Of a DNA stretch of 64,000 nt, positions 8,656-17,423 are shown in pieces. The position numbers were made by a program, and so were the translations under genes. How positions within the stretch are numbered: position 1 is the first letter of the stretch; each line of letters starts with the position of its first letter. This DNA comes from an uncultured Pseudomonadales bacterium (lineage in GTDB: Bacteria > Pseudomonadota > Gammaproteobacteria > Pseudomonadales > Azotimanducaceae). The stretch is from the NCBI GenBank assembly GCA_951813295.1, contig CATOTI010000002.1, positions 558,001-622,000 of the forward strand. The letters run 5' to 3'. The notes beneath the pieces are model-generated. The model saw only the letters and a program-made list of their open reading frames with translations. It was not told where the DNA came from and did no database searches.

Positions 8656-9835
8656 GGGCAAGCGCTCCCAAGGGATCAACCAACTGGCCGGGGACGACAC
8701 GTTGCACGCCAGTGTCGACCACCCGATCGTTTTCGCTGAGCGTGCCGCGGGCAAAGACCCGATCGGCCTCCGTGTGCAGCACGTCCACCAGGCGCCGCTC
8801 GATCAAGTTCTCGTCATTGATGACATAGACAGCCCAGAGGCCTCGATCCGCGGCGGTCAGCGCGCCCAACGGTAACCAGAACCCGGCTTCGGAAACCGCC
8901 TGCTCGACCATGAGTTCCACCACCGCACCGAGCGGCAGGAACTGATCCGCGACATCCAATACAGCCGTTCGCGTGCGCGTCGTCGGATCGAGTTCCGGTA
9001 ACACCGTCCGGAGTTCCGCCTCGACTGTCCGGCCGTCCCAATGCAGGCGCATCGTCTCCGCGCGACCCGCGAGACTCGCCGCGACCTCGTTAGGTACACC
9101 CACGTGTGCTTCGCGCCGGTCGCGCTCCACGAGCCGCAGCACGGTCTGACCCGGATTTACCTGCGCACCTTCATCAACCGATCGTTGCTGAACGATGCCG
9201 GCGAAGGGCGCGACGACCCTGGCTTCGGCGAGCGCCACCTCGACACCTTGCAGGGCGGCTTTCGCACTCGCGAGATTCGCCCGGGCAACCCCGAGACGTG
9301 CCTGATCCGCCGCGAGTGCGAGCGCCGCTTCATCGTAGGCGTGCTCCGCGACGTGGCCATCGTCCTTGAGTCGTCGGAAGCGGCGCTCCTTGTTGTGGGC
9401 CAATTGCCACTCGGCCGACGCAGCCGCGACGTTCGCCTCCGCCAGCGCCGTGTTCGCACGCGCCTCTTCGAGCCGGGCGCGTGTCGCGCGGGCGTCGAGT
9501 CGCGCCAGGACATCCCCAGCCTCGACCTCGTCGCCGAGATCGACCAGCACCTCGGCGATCTCGCCGCCGCGCTTGAAGCCGAGCGCCGAATGGCGCGACG
9601 CGACAACCTTGCCGGCGTACCGACGTTCGGAAACGAAACTCGCACTCTTTTCGACGGTGACGTAGGACACGGTGAGGTCACCGGCGTGAACCGGCTCCGA
9701 CGCGAAGGCGAGAACGAGCGTCGCGACGACGCCGACCGTCACCGCCAATCGACGGGCCACGCACACCAATCGCGTCAATCCACCACCGTCGCACCGGTGG
9801 GTTGCGTCAAACATGAGGGGTAAAGCGGCTCTCAT
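8645..9835 (-). CDS. RND efflux periplasmic adaptor subunit (membrane fusion protein)
   Basis: A 396-residue protein from ATG 9835, with an AAGGGAG ribosome site about 9 nt upstream. After a signal/anchor segment (RRLAVTVGVVATLVLAFAS) the adaptor modules run in order: lipoyl half (GKVVASRHSALGFKRGGEI; VDLGDEVEAGDVLARLDARA), a coiled hairpin rich in Ala/Glu/Arg (ARLEEARANTALAEANVAAA), the second lipoyl half (VVAPFAGIVQQRSVDEGAQV), then beta-barrel and membrane-proximal domains. This is the HlyD/AcrA family. It bridges the permease to an outer-membrane channel. First gene of the operon and transcribed from the operator region shared with the TetR gene. Confidence 0.92.
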   Translation of the reverse strand: MRAALPLMFDATHRCDGGGLTRLVCVARRLAVTVGVVATLVLAFASEPVHAGDLTVSYVTVEKSASFVSERRYAGKVVASRHSALGFKRGGEIAEVLVDLGDEVEAGDVLARLDARATRARLEEARANTALAEANVAAASAEWQLAHNKERRFRRLKDDGHVAEHAYDEAALALAADQARLGVARANLASAKAALQGVEVALAEARVVAPFAGIVQQRSVDEGAQVNPGQTVLRLVERDRREAHVGVPNEVAASLAGRAETMRLHWDGRTVEAELRTVLPELDPTTRTRTAVLDVADQFLPLGAVVELMVEQAVSEAGFWLPLGALTAADRGLWAVYVINDENLIERRLVDVLHTEADRVFARGTLSENDRVVDTGVQRVVPGQLVDPLGALARAN

Positions 9836-9859
9836 CGGCAGAATCTCCCTTCATAAACC

Positions 9860-9918
9860 AATGTTGACAACGAACACATTGGCGACCCTAAATGGCCTAT
9901 GTGTTCAATGTCAACATT
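9860..9918. promoter_or_regulatory. Divergent promoter/operator: inverted repeat with TTGACA in both arms
   Basis: Between the adaptor and TetR genes two 20-bp arms, 9860-9879 and 9899-9918, are reverse complements at 18 of 20 positions. Each arm contains TTGACA, a perfect -35 consensus, one pointing each way, and each arm has the internal dyad TGTT-N7-AACA. The 19-bp centre would hold -10 regions (a CCTAAA lies 17 bp after the plus-strand TTGACA). A TetR dimer bound to both arms would cover both promoters, giving autoregulation and control of the pump operon. Confidence 0.65.
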
Positions 9919-10045
9919 AGAATCGACAATGCCGTCGACGCGATGCACACTTCGAGATAAGGCATATGGGGAGCCCTTAGCAAAGCGCAGATACACGACT
10001 ACGCGAGTCGGTCATCAGCGCAAAGGGGATGAGGGACACGATTCG

Positions 10046-10693
10046 ATGATCGCCAAAACGAAAGCCCGCTCGAGCTATCACCACGGCGAGCTACCTGAGG
10101 TCCTGATGGACCTCGCGGAACAACACATCGAAGCCGAGGGCACACAAAAGCTCAGCATGCGCGCGCTTTCGCGCGAAGCGGGCGTTTCCCAAACGGCACC
10201 CTATCGCCACTTTCCGACGACCCGCTGCCTGCTCGCGGCCATCGCGACTCGCGGTTTCAAGGAACTCCACGCACGCTTATCCGATGCTCGTGCGAGCCAG
10301 GATACGCTCGCCGAACGGTTCATCGAAATGGGCGTCGCGTACGTCGAGTTTGCGCAAACCAATCCGACGAAATACCACCTGATGTTCGGCTCGGTGCTCG
10401 GCGATTTCTCCGACTACGCCATGCTTCGCGACGCATCCACGGAGTGCTACGCCGAGCTTCTCGACGTCCAGCAGGAGCTAATTACCGAACTCGGCGCGGA
10501 AAACGAACTTGACCTCGATCACCTCGGCGGTGCCGTCTGGGCGACCGTACACGGCATCGCCTCGACGCTGATCAACTTCCAGGGCCGCGATTACATCGAC
10601 ATACCAACCATGCGCGCGGTTTCGAAAATTCGACACGACGTTCGGGGTACGCTCGAGCTCTTGCACGGACCACTTCTCAAGCCGCTCAAGTAG
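10046..10693 (+). CDS. TetR/AcrR family transcriptional regulator
   Basis: A 215-residue protein from ATG 10046 (MIAKTKARSSYHHGEL); a frame open further upstream runs through the operator and is unlikely to be coding. The N-terminal helix-turn-helix is clear: LSMRALSREAGVSQTAPYRHF, residues ~35-55, with the conserved YRHF end. The C-terminal ligand domain resembles the WHG-containing TetR subgroup (WATVHGIASTLINFQ). The gene is divergent from the RND pump-redoxin operon and separated by a strong inverted repeat, so it is probably a local repressor relieved by a pump substrate. Ligand unknown. Confidence 0.9.
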   Translation: MIAKTKARSSYHHGELPEVLMDLAEQHIEAEGTQKLSMRALSREAGVSQTAPYRHFPTTRCLLAAIATRGFKELHARLSDARASQDTLAERFIEMGVAYVEFAQTNPTKYHLMFGSVLGDFSDYAMLRDASTECYAELLDVQQELITELGAENELDLDHLGGAVWATVHGIASTLINFQGRDYIDIPTMRAVSKIRHDVRGTLELLHGPLLKPLK

Positions 10694-11039
10694 AGAAAAC
10701 TTCGCCGCAACACGTTTTTCTATCTCTGGGGGTGGCGACGCTGATCCGCGCCGAACATGTCGCGAGTGAAGGACTGCAAACCGGCGGTTGGCTAATCTTT
10801 CTCCTCTCCGGTGCGACCGTCATTTGGTCGTACGCCCGCTTCGTCAACCATCCGGACGATTTCCAGAGCCGTATGCAACTCAATGGTAGCGCTTACGTCG
10901 AGCGTGGGCCGCGCACCACACGCGAGCCGTTCAGCGGATCCCCACGATCGTGGCGTAGACTTCGACCTCCCCTCAGCTCGGAACAACGGTGAAAAGCCCC
11001 AAGCATTCCGCGCCACCAGGACGTCCGGGTGGACGCTGA
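10694..11039. other. Stretch without a recognisable gene
   Basis: About 350 bp between the TetR gene and the TPR pseudogene. Short open frames exist on both strands, but none resembles a family I know and codon use is irregular. It may mark the left edge of the decayed island that ends at the tRNA-Pro near 27.2 kb. No copy of the tRNA 3' end is visible here by eye. Confidence 0.4.
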
Positions 11040-11059
11040 TGGTCCTGCTTGTCCACCAA

Positions 11060-11990
11060 CGCGAACCGGCTGCTCAGCGTCCAGTATGGTCGTAGAGGTG
11101 ACTACTACAGCGCCGAACAGGTCCTCGAGAGAGCGATTACGTTGTACGACGGTCTGGGGCTACGAGCCCAGTTGGCGTCGAGCTAACTGCTACCTCGGTT
11201 ACCTGCACCATCTCCAGAACGACTCGACGAGGCAACCGCGCATCACGCCAAAGCTCTCGCGATTTATCTCGCCTTGGTGCGCCAGGAAAACATTGCCGAC
11301 GATAACGACGCCTGGCGGCGATCCATGCGAAGAAGGAAAAGAACGAGCGCGCTATCGAACTTTGAGCAAGCGATAGCGGTACTCACTGCACTCGGCGACC
11401 AGCGCGGCTTGGCGCGTTGCTACACCGCGCTCGGTTCGCTCTACGGGCACTCGATCGTCTCGGCGACGCGATCACGGCATACGAAAAAGCGACCACACTC
11501 AAATAGAGCAGCGGTTTCCGGCCCAGTTTAGCATCTGACTTCGATGGACTTGGGCAGTTCTACCAGCGTGTCTAAAAACACCACGCCGTCGCCGCTTACT
11601 CTATGCACAAGATGAACGGCGGTTCGCGCCGCCATCGCGAGCCACGAGAAGCGCTCGCGATCGCGAGTCCGAAGGTGACGTCGAGGCGGGTGTGAATGCT
11701 TATGAAAGCCTTCAAATGACCTAGCTGATGGATGGCCAGTCGGAGCCGTCGGCGGCCATGGCAGAGAAAGCGCTCGAATCGATGGAATCGTCAGAGGATC
11801 CAGCCCTCGCCGCCCCCTTCCGTCGTGCCACGATCCTCCCGAGTCTCGGCGTCGAAAGCATGCGCTCAGGTGATACCGAGGTCGCACGCGAATTCGTCGA
11901 GGCCGCAATCGGCTACCTCGAAGAGACCACCTCACCGCTGACGGCGATCATCCGCCGGGCCCTTGCTTGCTTGCCGGATCTCGAACCTGC
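11060..11990 (+). pseudogene. Degenerate tetratricopeptide-repeat protein gene
   Basis: Three reading frames together give a run of TPR units broken by stops and shifts: GDYYSAEQVLERAITLYDGL at ~11090-11150, LDEATAHHAKALAIYLALV at ~11222-11280, FEQAIAVLTALGDQRGLARC at ~11365-11425, and RLGDAITAYEKATTLK ending in a stop at ~11504. A weaker piece (EVAREFVEAAIGYLEE) follows near 11880. The ~34-residue spacing and the paired helices are typical of TPRs of the kind found behind adenylate cyclase, kinase or AfsR-like domains. No start region or effector domain is recognisable, and the gene is clearly dead. Confidence 0.6.
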
Positions 11991-12196
11991 TGACACACGA
12001 ACGCAGATCTGCTCCAGCGATCTGGCGACGGACGGGTGTGCAACGCTTTGCAGAAAAAAGGACACGCATCACGTCGTGAAAACCCGATACGCTCGGCCGC
12101 TTGCGCCCGTTGCGAATCCGTCTGCTCCTTGGCGAACCATTCAGCGAACACCGCGCGAACGGAATCTCCCGACCCAACCATCGATAAGCGTTTCTC

Positions 12197-12949
12197 GTGA
12201 ACAAATTCTCGTCGCTTCTCTACATGACCTATTTCGATTTCGCGGTGCACTACCGCAAAACGATGATCGGTCCGCTGTGGGTGCTGATGGGACCGACGCT
12301 CTTCATCGCGACGCTCGGTATGCTGTTCTCACGGGTGAGTAATGCTGACGCGAGTGAATTCATCCCGCATCTGACCGTGGGACTGATTACCTGGACATTG
12401 GTGTCGGGATTCGTGATCGGCAGCACAACCGTCTTTCAACGTAATCGCGCACAAATAATGCAGGGCGGTATGTCACTGCTCGACATCACCGCGGTCGAGG
12501 TGATGCGCACGATCCTGCAGTTTCTCCATCAGATCGCGATCGTGGCGGTGGTGTTCTACCTCTTCGACGTGGCGATGACCTGGTACTCGTGGGTGAGCAC
12601 TCTGGGCCTCTTGATCCTGATCGCCAACGGCGCATGGCTCACGATGTTCTTCGGGATTGTCGGCGCGCGCTATCGTGATCTCGCGGAAGTGGTAACGGCG
12701 GTCATGCGAATCGCCTTCCTCGCGACACCGATCATCTGGCTCCCGGCGGACGGCGCCGGCGGGATCATGGGGGCTTTTCTGACCTACAACCCCTTCTACC
12801 ACTTCCTTGACATCGTGCGATCACCGCTCCTCGGAAGCGACATCGCGCTGATAACGTGGGTCATTGTGGGAATCTTCACCGTGCTTGGATTCCTCGTCAC
12901 CTTCGTTTCCTACAAGAAGCTTGGCCAACGCGTTCCACTTTGGGTCTGA
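12197..12949 (+). CDS. ABC-2 type polysaccharide exporter permease (KpsM/Wzm-like)
   Basis: A 250-residue membrane protein with GTG start. It has about six hydrophobic segments: MIGPLWVLMGPTLFIATLGM, LTVGLITWTLVSGFVIGS, FLHQIAIVAVVFYLF, STLGLLILIANGAWLTMFFG, ATPIIWLPADGAGG and a C-terminal ITWVIVGIFTVLGFLVTFVS. The pattern YRKTMIGPLWVLMGP near residue 20 and the NPFYHFLDIVRSPLLG segment are typical of exporters for O-antigen, capsule or teichoic acid-like polymers. The ATPase gene follows after 7 bp, so the two form a transporter. The likely substrate is the polymer made by the glycerophosphotransferase fusion at 14737-17265. Confidence 0.88.
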   Translation: MNKFSSLLYMTYFDFAVHYRKTMIGPLWVLMGPTLFIATLGMLFSRVSNADASEFIPHLTVGLITWTLVSGFVIGSTTVFQRNRAQIMQGGMSLLDITAVEVMRTILQFLHQIAIVAVVFYLFDVAMTWYSWVSTLGLLILIANGAWLTMFFGIVGARYRDLAEVVTAVMRIAFLATPIIWLPADGAGGIMGAFLTYNPFYHFLDIVRSPLLGSDIALITWVIVGIFTVLGFLVTFVSYKKLGQRVPLWV

Positions 12950-12956
12950 TCCGGAC

Positions 12957-13721
12957 GTGAACGACTTCTTGCTCGAAGCCAACGCGGTGTCGCTGAGCGT
13001 GCCGGTCTTTCAACCCGGCGATCGCCAGTTGCTGGCCAATCCCGTGCGCTTCATCACGGACCTCTACTTAGCGCGGACCACCCGCGGCGTCTCACATCTA
13101 CTGAGTGATATCTCGCTGCGCCTCGTCAACGGCGATCGGCTCGGCATCATAGGCGCCAACGGCGCAGGCAAAAGCACCCTGCTTCGCCTGCTCGCGGGGA
13201 TCTACCAGCCTACGGCGGGCGAGATTCGAACCAACGGCACCGTCAAAGGTCTTTTCGACATCTCGCTCGGCATGAACCTCGAAGCGACCGGGCTCGAGAA
13301 CATCTACATGCGGGGCCTGCAGATGGGGCTACGGCTCGCCGAGATTCGCGAGATGGTGCCGAGTTTCCTCGAGTTTTCCGAACTCGGTGACGCGATCGAA
13401 CGTCCGATGAACACGTATTCCACGGGCATGCGACTGCGACTGGCCGTTGCGGTTTCGACTATGCGCGCGCCCGACGTCCTGCTACTCGATGAGTGGATCG
13501 GCACAGGCGACGCCCACTTTCGCGACAAGGTCCGCGCGAGGATGAACAAACTGGTGGAGGATTCAGGTGCACTGGTCCTCGCCACCCACAACGTCGGTCT
13601 GATGCGTTCGCTCTGCACGTCCGGCCTGGTGATCGACCAGGGGCGGACCGTCTTCGTCGGCATCCTCGACGACGCCATCGACTTTTACCGCGAGGAGATC
13701 ACGAAAAAACAGAGCGGCTAG
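12957..13721 (+). CDS. Polysaccharide ABC transporter ATP-binding protein (KpsT/Wzt-like)
   Basis: A 254-residue ATPase. I chose GTG 12957 just after the permease stop; the frame extends upstream into the permease gene. Walker A is GANGAGKST near residue 65, the signature is YSTGMRLRLAVAV (the form seen in Wzt/TagH ATPases rather than LSGGQ), Walker B is VLLLDEW followed by the D-loop GTGD, and the switch His is in LATHNVG. An N-terminal extension of about 45 residues (NPVRFITDLYLA) before the first beta strand is also usual in this subgroup. There is no C-terminal carbohydrate-binding domain, so export probably does not depend on a capped-end signal as in Wzt(C). Confidence 0.9.
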   Translation: MNDFLLEANAVSLSVPVFQPGDRQLLANPVRFITDLYLARTTRGVSHLLSDISLRLVNGDRLGIIGANGAGKSTLLRLLAGIYQPTAGEIRTNGTVKGLFDISLGMNLEATGLENIYMRGLQMGLRLAEIREMVPSFLEFSELGDAIERPMNTYSTGMRLRLAVAVSTMRAPDVLLLDEWIGTGDAHFRDKVRARMNKLVEDSGALVLATHNVGLMRSLCTSGLVIDQGRTVFVGILDDAIDFYREEITKKQSG

Positions 13722-13732
13722 TTGTGACTTCT

Positions 13733-14725
13733 CAGTAGGTTGTTCATCTGGACCTTCAAGACCGAAGCTGATGGGTCTCGAATCCGTTAGCTCCGCGAGT
13801 CCAGATGAACATTCACCACAATGCCCGGCTGACGCCGCGCGGTCGAGCCCTGCTCGTGCGCCGCATCCTCGTCGATAGACTACGCCCGGAAGAGGCGGCG
13901 CAAGCCGCTGGCGTCAGTGCCCGCACGGCCTACAAGTGGCTCGCTCGCTACCGCGCCGAAGGCGACGCGGGCCTGATCGCTCGTGCCGACCGCATACCTA
14001 TCGGCATCAAACGCCCGCATCAGTGCGCCATCGGATCTGCTCGTTGCGCCGCCAACGCGCACTTGCCGTGAGATCAGCGAAAAACTTGCCGTGGCGCTCA
14101 GTACCGTCGCCCGGATACTGCGCCGTGCCGGGCTTCACTGACTCGCACAACTCGAGCCGGCAGCGACGGTGCAACGTTATGTGCACGAGCAATCCGGGTG
14201 ACCTTATTGCATCTCGACGTGAAAAAGCTCGGCCGTTTTCGCCAACTCGGCCATCGGATCCCGGTCAACGCACGCACGATCGCCCGATCGGCTGGGACTA
14301 CGTGCACATCGCCATCGACGATCACAGTCGTTTGGAACACGGCACCATCCATGCTGACGAAACGTCGATTAGTGGCTGTCGTGCCTTGATTGCCGCGCTG
14401 CGCTACTACTGGGGCTTCGGCATCACCATCCGCCGCGTGCTCACCAACAACGGCTCGTGCTATCGCTCGAAGCGCTTCCGTCGACTATGCCACCGCCTCG
14501 GGTTACGCCACCGACCCACCCGTCCCTATACACCGCGCACCAACCGCAAGTCAGAACGCTTCATCCAGACGGCTTCACGCGAGTGGACCCATGCACATTC
14601 GTACTCGAGCTCAAACCACCGAGTTGCCGATGTGGCTCCACCGTTACAACTGGCATCGTCCTCATGCCAGCCTCGATTACCAACCGCCTGTTAGCTACCT
14701 CGGTCTTGAGCTGAACAACCTACTG
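13733..14725 (+). mobile_element. Degenerate IS481-family insertion sequence
   Basis: The ends carry an inverted repeat: CAGTAGGTTGTTCATCT at 13733-13749 and its near-complement AGCTGAACAACCTACTG at 14709-14725 (one mismatch). The ~990-bp length fits IS481-type elements. It sits between the ABC ATPase and the glycerophosphotransferase gene. I do not see a clear target duplication. Confidence 0.7.
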
Positions 14726-14740
14726 GCTTTACTCAACTAG
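13805..14740 (+). pseudogene. IS481-family transposase, frameshifted
   Basis: The N-terminal part is intact (ARLTPRGRALLVRRILVD, then VSARTAYKWLARYRAEGDAG, an HTH) but the frame is lost near 14000. Later pieces in other frames are recognisable: EISEKLAVALSTVARILRRA, the KKLGRF segment before the first catalytic Asp, an IAIDDHSR segment, VLTNNGSCYRS (DNG altered to NNG), RPYTPRTNRKSERFIQT with the catalytic Glu, and WLHRYNWHRPHASLDYQPPV at the end. At least three frameshifts and the lost Asp mean it cannot transpose by itself. The final stop lies outside the right inverted repeat. Confidence 0.75.
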
Positions 14741-17265
14741 TAGCGACGCGTCTGATCCTTGCCGAAGCGGGTCCAGTGCGATCGAGCGCTATCTGGTCCG
14801 ACGACCCCGGCGAGCTTTAGGTCGCGGTTCTTCTCGATATAGCCGCTCGGGCTGAAGTCGGCGGGTACGTCATACTCGGCCGCACGCTGCTCGTTTTCGC
14901 CCCATTCGACGTAGTGACAGGTCGCCGAGACCTGGTTGTCGATGCCTTGCTCGACGAGTCCCGGATTCAAGAACAGATAACGGCGCCAGCCGAACCTCCC
15001 GCGCACATGACGAAACTGGATTCCTTTCTTGAACGCATCCGCGAACAGACCTAGGTTGCGCCGCAAGATATCGGGATAGCGATCCTGCGGCGCGCCATGA
15101 ATGAAGACGCGTTTAAAGGATGCGTGTAACACCGCTAACTCGTCCATCTCGATACTGGGCGCCGGCATATGGTGGTTGTAGTACGGAATCGACAGGCCGT
15201 AAACGATGGGATCGTTGATCGCCAGACAATCCTCGAGAAACTGCATCGCCTCGGTGCCGAGCGGTGCGAGATAGAAGTACTTCCACACAGCCAGGATCGC
15301 GCGTTTGATGCCGAGGCGAACGACGATCTCGAAGTCCTTCTTGCAATACGCCTGGACGATGACGCGGTCCAATACGTCGTACTCCCGGGCTAGGCGTGCG
15401 ACTTCCGTCACCAGCTCCTCGTATTCGCCATCCATGTTCTTGACGTCGAAGACCGCGAACCCCCGCGCGCCACGAAAGAGCGCAAAAAACTCTTCCAACG
15501 TGATCGTTGTCAGCACGTCGTTGAACTTGGCCGCTTTAAACTCCGCACGCGTGACCGATTCGAAAGGTTTGTCGAACCCGTATTTCTCCTCGAATCCGTT
15601 GTGCGCCAGCAGAATATCGTCCGCTCCTTTCACGACGTCGACCTCCACAAACCCGATAGCGTTGAGCGCGGTCTTGATCGCTTCAAGCGAGTTCGACGCA
15701 TGCTGTGCGAAGTAGTCGCCCGCACCGTGCGCGATGATCCGATGTCGTTGCAGCGCGAGGTTCTGGTTAACGCGCTGCATCCCTTCGTGGCGCACCGCGT
15801 CGAGGTCGACATCGTGCGAGGGTCTTGGTTCACGGCAACTAATCAAGAGCTCGGAGGTGATCGCACCCGCCACGTTCCCATCCATCAACGTGCCTCGCAT
15901 GACACGTTTCTGGTACGCCGCCATCTGATCCTGATACTTCTCCGGGCGCGCATAGATATCGTGAACGAGATCCGCCAGCCCCTCGGGACGAGTCGGTATA
16001 CCACCGCAGAAGAGATCCGCCGTCCCGGCGACGTACGGAAAGTCGAACATCGTCGCGTTGTTGTCGGAGTACTCGCGCATCAGGATCTGCACGACCGGTT
16101 TACCGAGCGGCGCCGCCTCAAAGATCGTCGACGAGAGGTCTGAGACGATGCAGTCGGCATGCTTCATCAACTCGGTGACGATGCCGGCCGAGTTCTCCAT
16201 GACGTTCAGCGCATCCGTTTCCAGACAGTCGGTCTCCGGATGCAGGATCGCCACGTGGTTGTCGATGGTCGCAAGCTGCTCGATCGCCGTCTGGATGTCG
16301 AGGTTTCGAGCGATGTACCACGTCGGCACGAAGAGCGTAATGGGCCGGCGGTGATCAAGCCGCGCAGCGCGACAGATCTCTTTTCGGGAGTTCGTGGGCG
16401 GTGCGAGGAGATCGGGCGACTTGATGAAACCCGCCGAGTGCACGCGCGTGTTATGCCCGGTCGCCGGATAGAACGACAGAATCGAGCGCGAATGATCGGG
16501 CCCCGCCGTGATGATTCGATCGAAGAACTCGAAACGCGCCTTTCCCGCGAGAAACCATTTGAGGTTGCTCGCGCCGTGATCGATGCAGACGCGCGGTACG
16601 TCCGCGTACTCCTCCGGCGGGTCGAATCGCGGCTTGTTGAAATAGACGAGACAGTCGACCGAGAGATTGCGCGGCAGTTCGGGGGCCTGAGTGAACACCG
16701 GCGCGATGTTGGCCGCCAGCATCTCGTTCACCATCGACAGCGAACAGTCGTAGTGCTTCTTGACGTACGTATCACCAAAAAGAATGCGGCAGTTTTTTTG
16801 TGGCGCAAGCAGCTCGCGCTTGAGGTGCGAGGACGACACGTTTTCGGTCCTCGGCAGATACAGCACCTCGCAACTCACCCAATCGAACTGCCCCGCCCAG
16901 TCGTCGCCCATGACCAGGACATCGGCCTCGTATTGTTGGATGTAGTTATCCTTCTGTTCTAGGGATTCTTCGAAGAACGTCTCGTCGACCACTTCGAGCG
17001 CTTCGACATAAGCGCGTCGTTGCGCCTGCGAGAACATCGCGCTCTTGCCCTTCAACGCGTTCAACGCGTCGGTCGATATCCCGACGATCAGGTAGTCGCC
17101 TTCCGCGCGAGCGCGCTCGAGGATTCGAATATGGCCTTCATGAAGGAGATCGAACGTACCGAAGGTGATGACACGGCGACCGTGACGGCCGGCGTTTTCG
17201 GTCGGTCTCCCCAATAGTTTCTTAAACAGCTTCATCAACTTCGTGGTTCGGCGTGAAAGCGCCAT
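14737..17265 (-). CDS. Fusion protein: cytidylyltransferase + CDP-glycerol glycerophosphotransferase + GDPD-like domain
   Basis: About 842 residues from ATG 17265 (GAAGG ribosome site 8 nt upstream; ATG 17235 is the alternative). Residues ~25-150 form a TagD-like nucleotidyltransferase (ITFGTFDLLHEGHIRIL with HxGH). Residues ~170-480 match TagB/TagF polyol-phosphate transferases (TLFVPTWY; VAILHPETD; IVSDLSSTIFEAAPLGKPVV). Residues ~515-760 resemble a glycerophosphodiester phosphodiesterase (IIAHGAGD, NSLEAIKTAL, VEVDV). The C-terminus has two short repeats of the YLxxNPxL..GxxxxxHY type known from bacterial glycosyltransferases. It could make CDP-glycerol, build a phosphoglycerol polymer and trim it, with the ABC exporter at 12.2-13.7 kb. 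The chemical product is inferred. It appears intact within decayed surroundings. Confidence 0.8.
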   Translation of the reverse strand: MALSRRTTKLMKLFKKLLGRPTENAGRHGRRVITFGTFDLLHEGHIRILERARAEGDYLIVGISTDALNALKGKSAMFSQAQRRAYVEALEVVDETFFEESLEQKDNYIQQYEADVLVMGDDWAGQFDWVSCEVLYLPRTENVSSSHLKRELLAPQKNCRILFGDTYVKKHYDCSLSMVNEMLAANIAPVFTQAPELPRNLSVDCLVYFNKPRFDPPEEYADVPRVCIDHGASNLKWFLAGKARFEFFDRIITAGPDHSRSILSFYPATGHNTRVHSAGFIKSPDLLAPPTNSRKEICRAARLDHRRPITLFVPTWYIARNLDIQTAIEQLATIDNHVAILHPETDCLETDALNVMENSAGIVTELMKHADCIVSDLSSTIFEAAPLGKPVVQILMREYSDNNATMFDFPYVAGTADLFCGGIPTRPEGLADLVHDIYARPEKYQDQMAAYQKRVMRGTLMDGNVAGAITSELLISCREPRPSHDVDLDAVRHEGMQRVNQNLALQRHRIIAHGAGDYFAQHASNSLEAIKTALNAIGFVEVDVVKGADDILLAHNGFEEKYGFDKPFESVTRAEFKAAKFNDVLTTITLEEFFALFRGARGFAVFDVKNMDGEYEELVTEVARLAREYDVLDRVIVQAYCKKDFEIVVRLGIKRAILAVWKYFYLAPLGTEAMQFLEDCLAINDPIVYGLSIPYYNHHMPAPSIEMDELAVLHASFKRVFIHGAPQDRYPDILRRNLGLFADAFKKGIQFRHVRGRFGWRRYLFLNPGLVEQGIDNQVSATCHYVEWGENEQRAAEYDVPADFSPSGYIEKNRDLKLAGVVGPDSARSHWTRFGKDQTRRY

Positions 17266-17423
17266 GTTATCGACCTTCGGCCGTCCGCCCCACGCGAATT
17301 GGGTTTTCGACGACGCCATTCTTATATCGGAGCCGTTCCCGCGTCATAACGCGACAACACCTAGCGGCCGTTCGCGCCCGTCCTCACGAAATCTGGTCAC
17401 TGGACCAGACGAACACGATCGGA

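Noticed and set aside
9041-9823. Plus-strand frame of 260 codons opposite the efflux adaptor
   Set aside because: The minus strand has the full membrane fusion protein with conserved lipoyl and coiled-coil modules; the plus frame is a shadow.
10694-11060. Copy of the tRNA-Pro 3' end as left attachment site
   Set aside because: I looked by eye for the tRNA 3' sequence here and found no convincing match; a computed search is needed.
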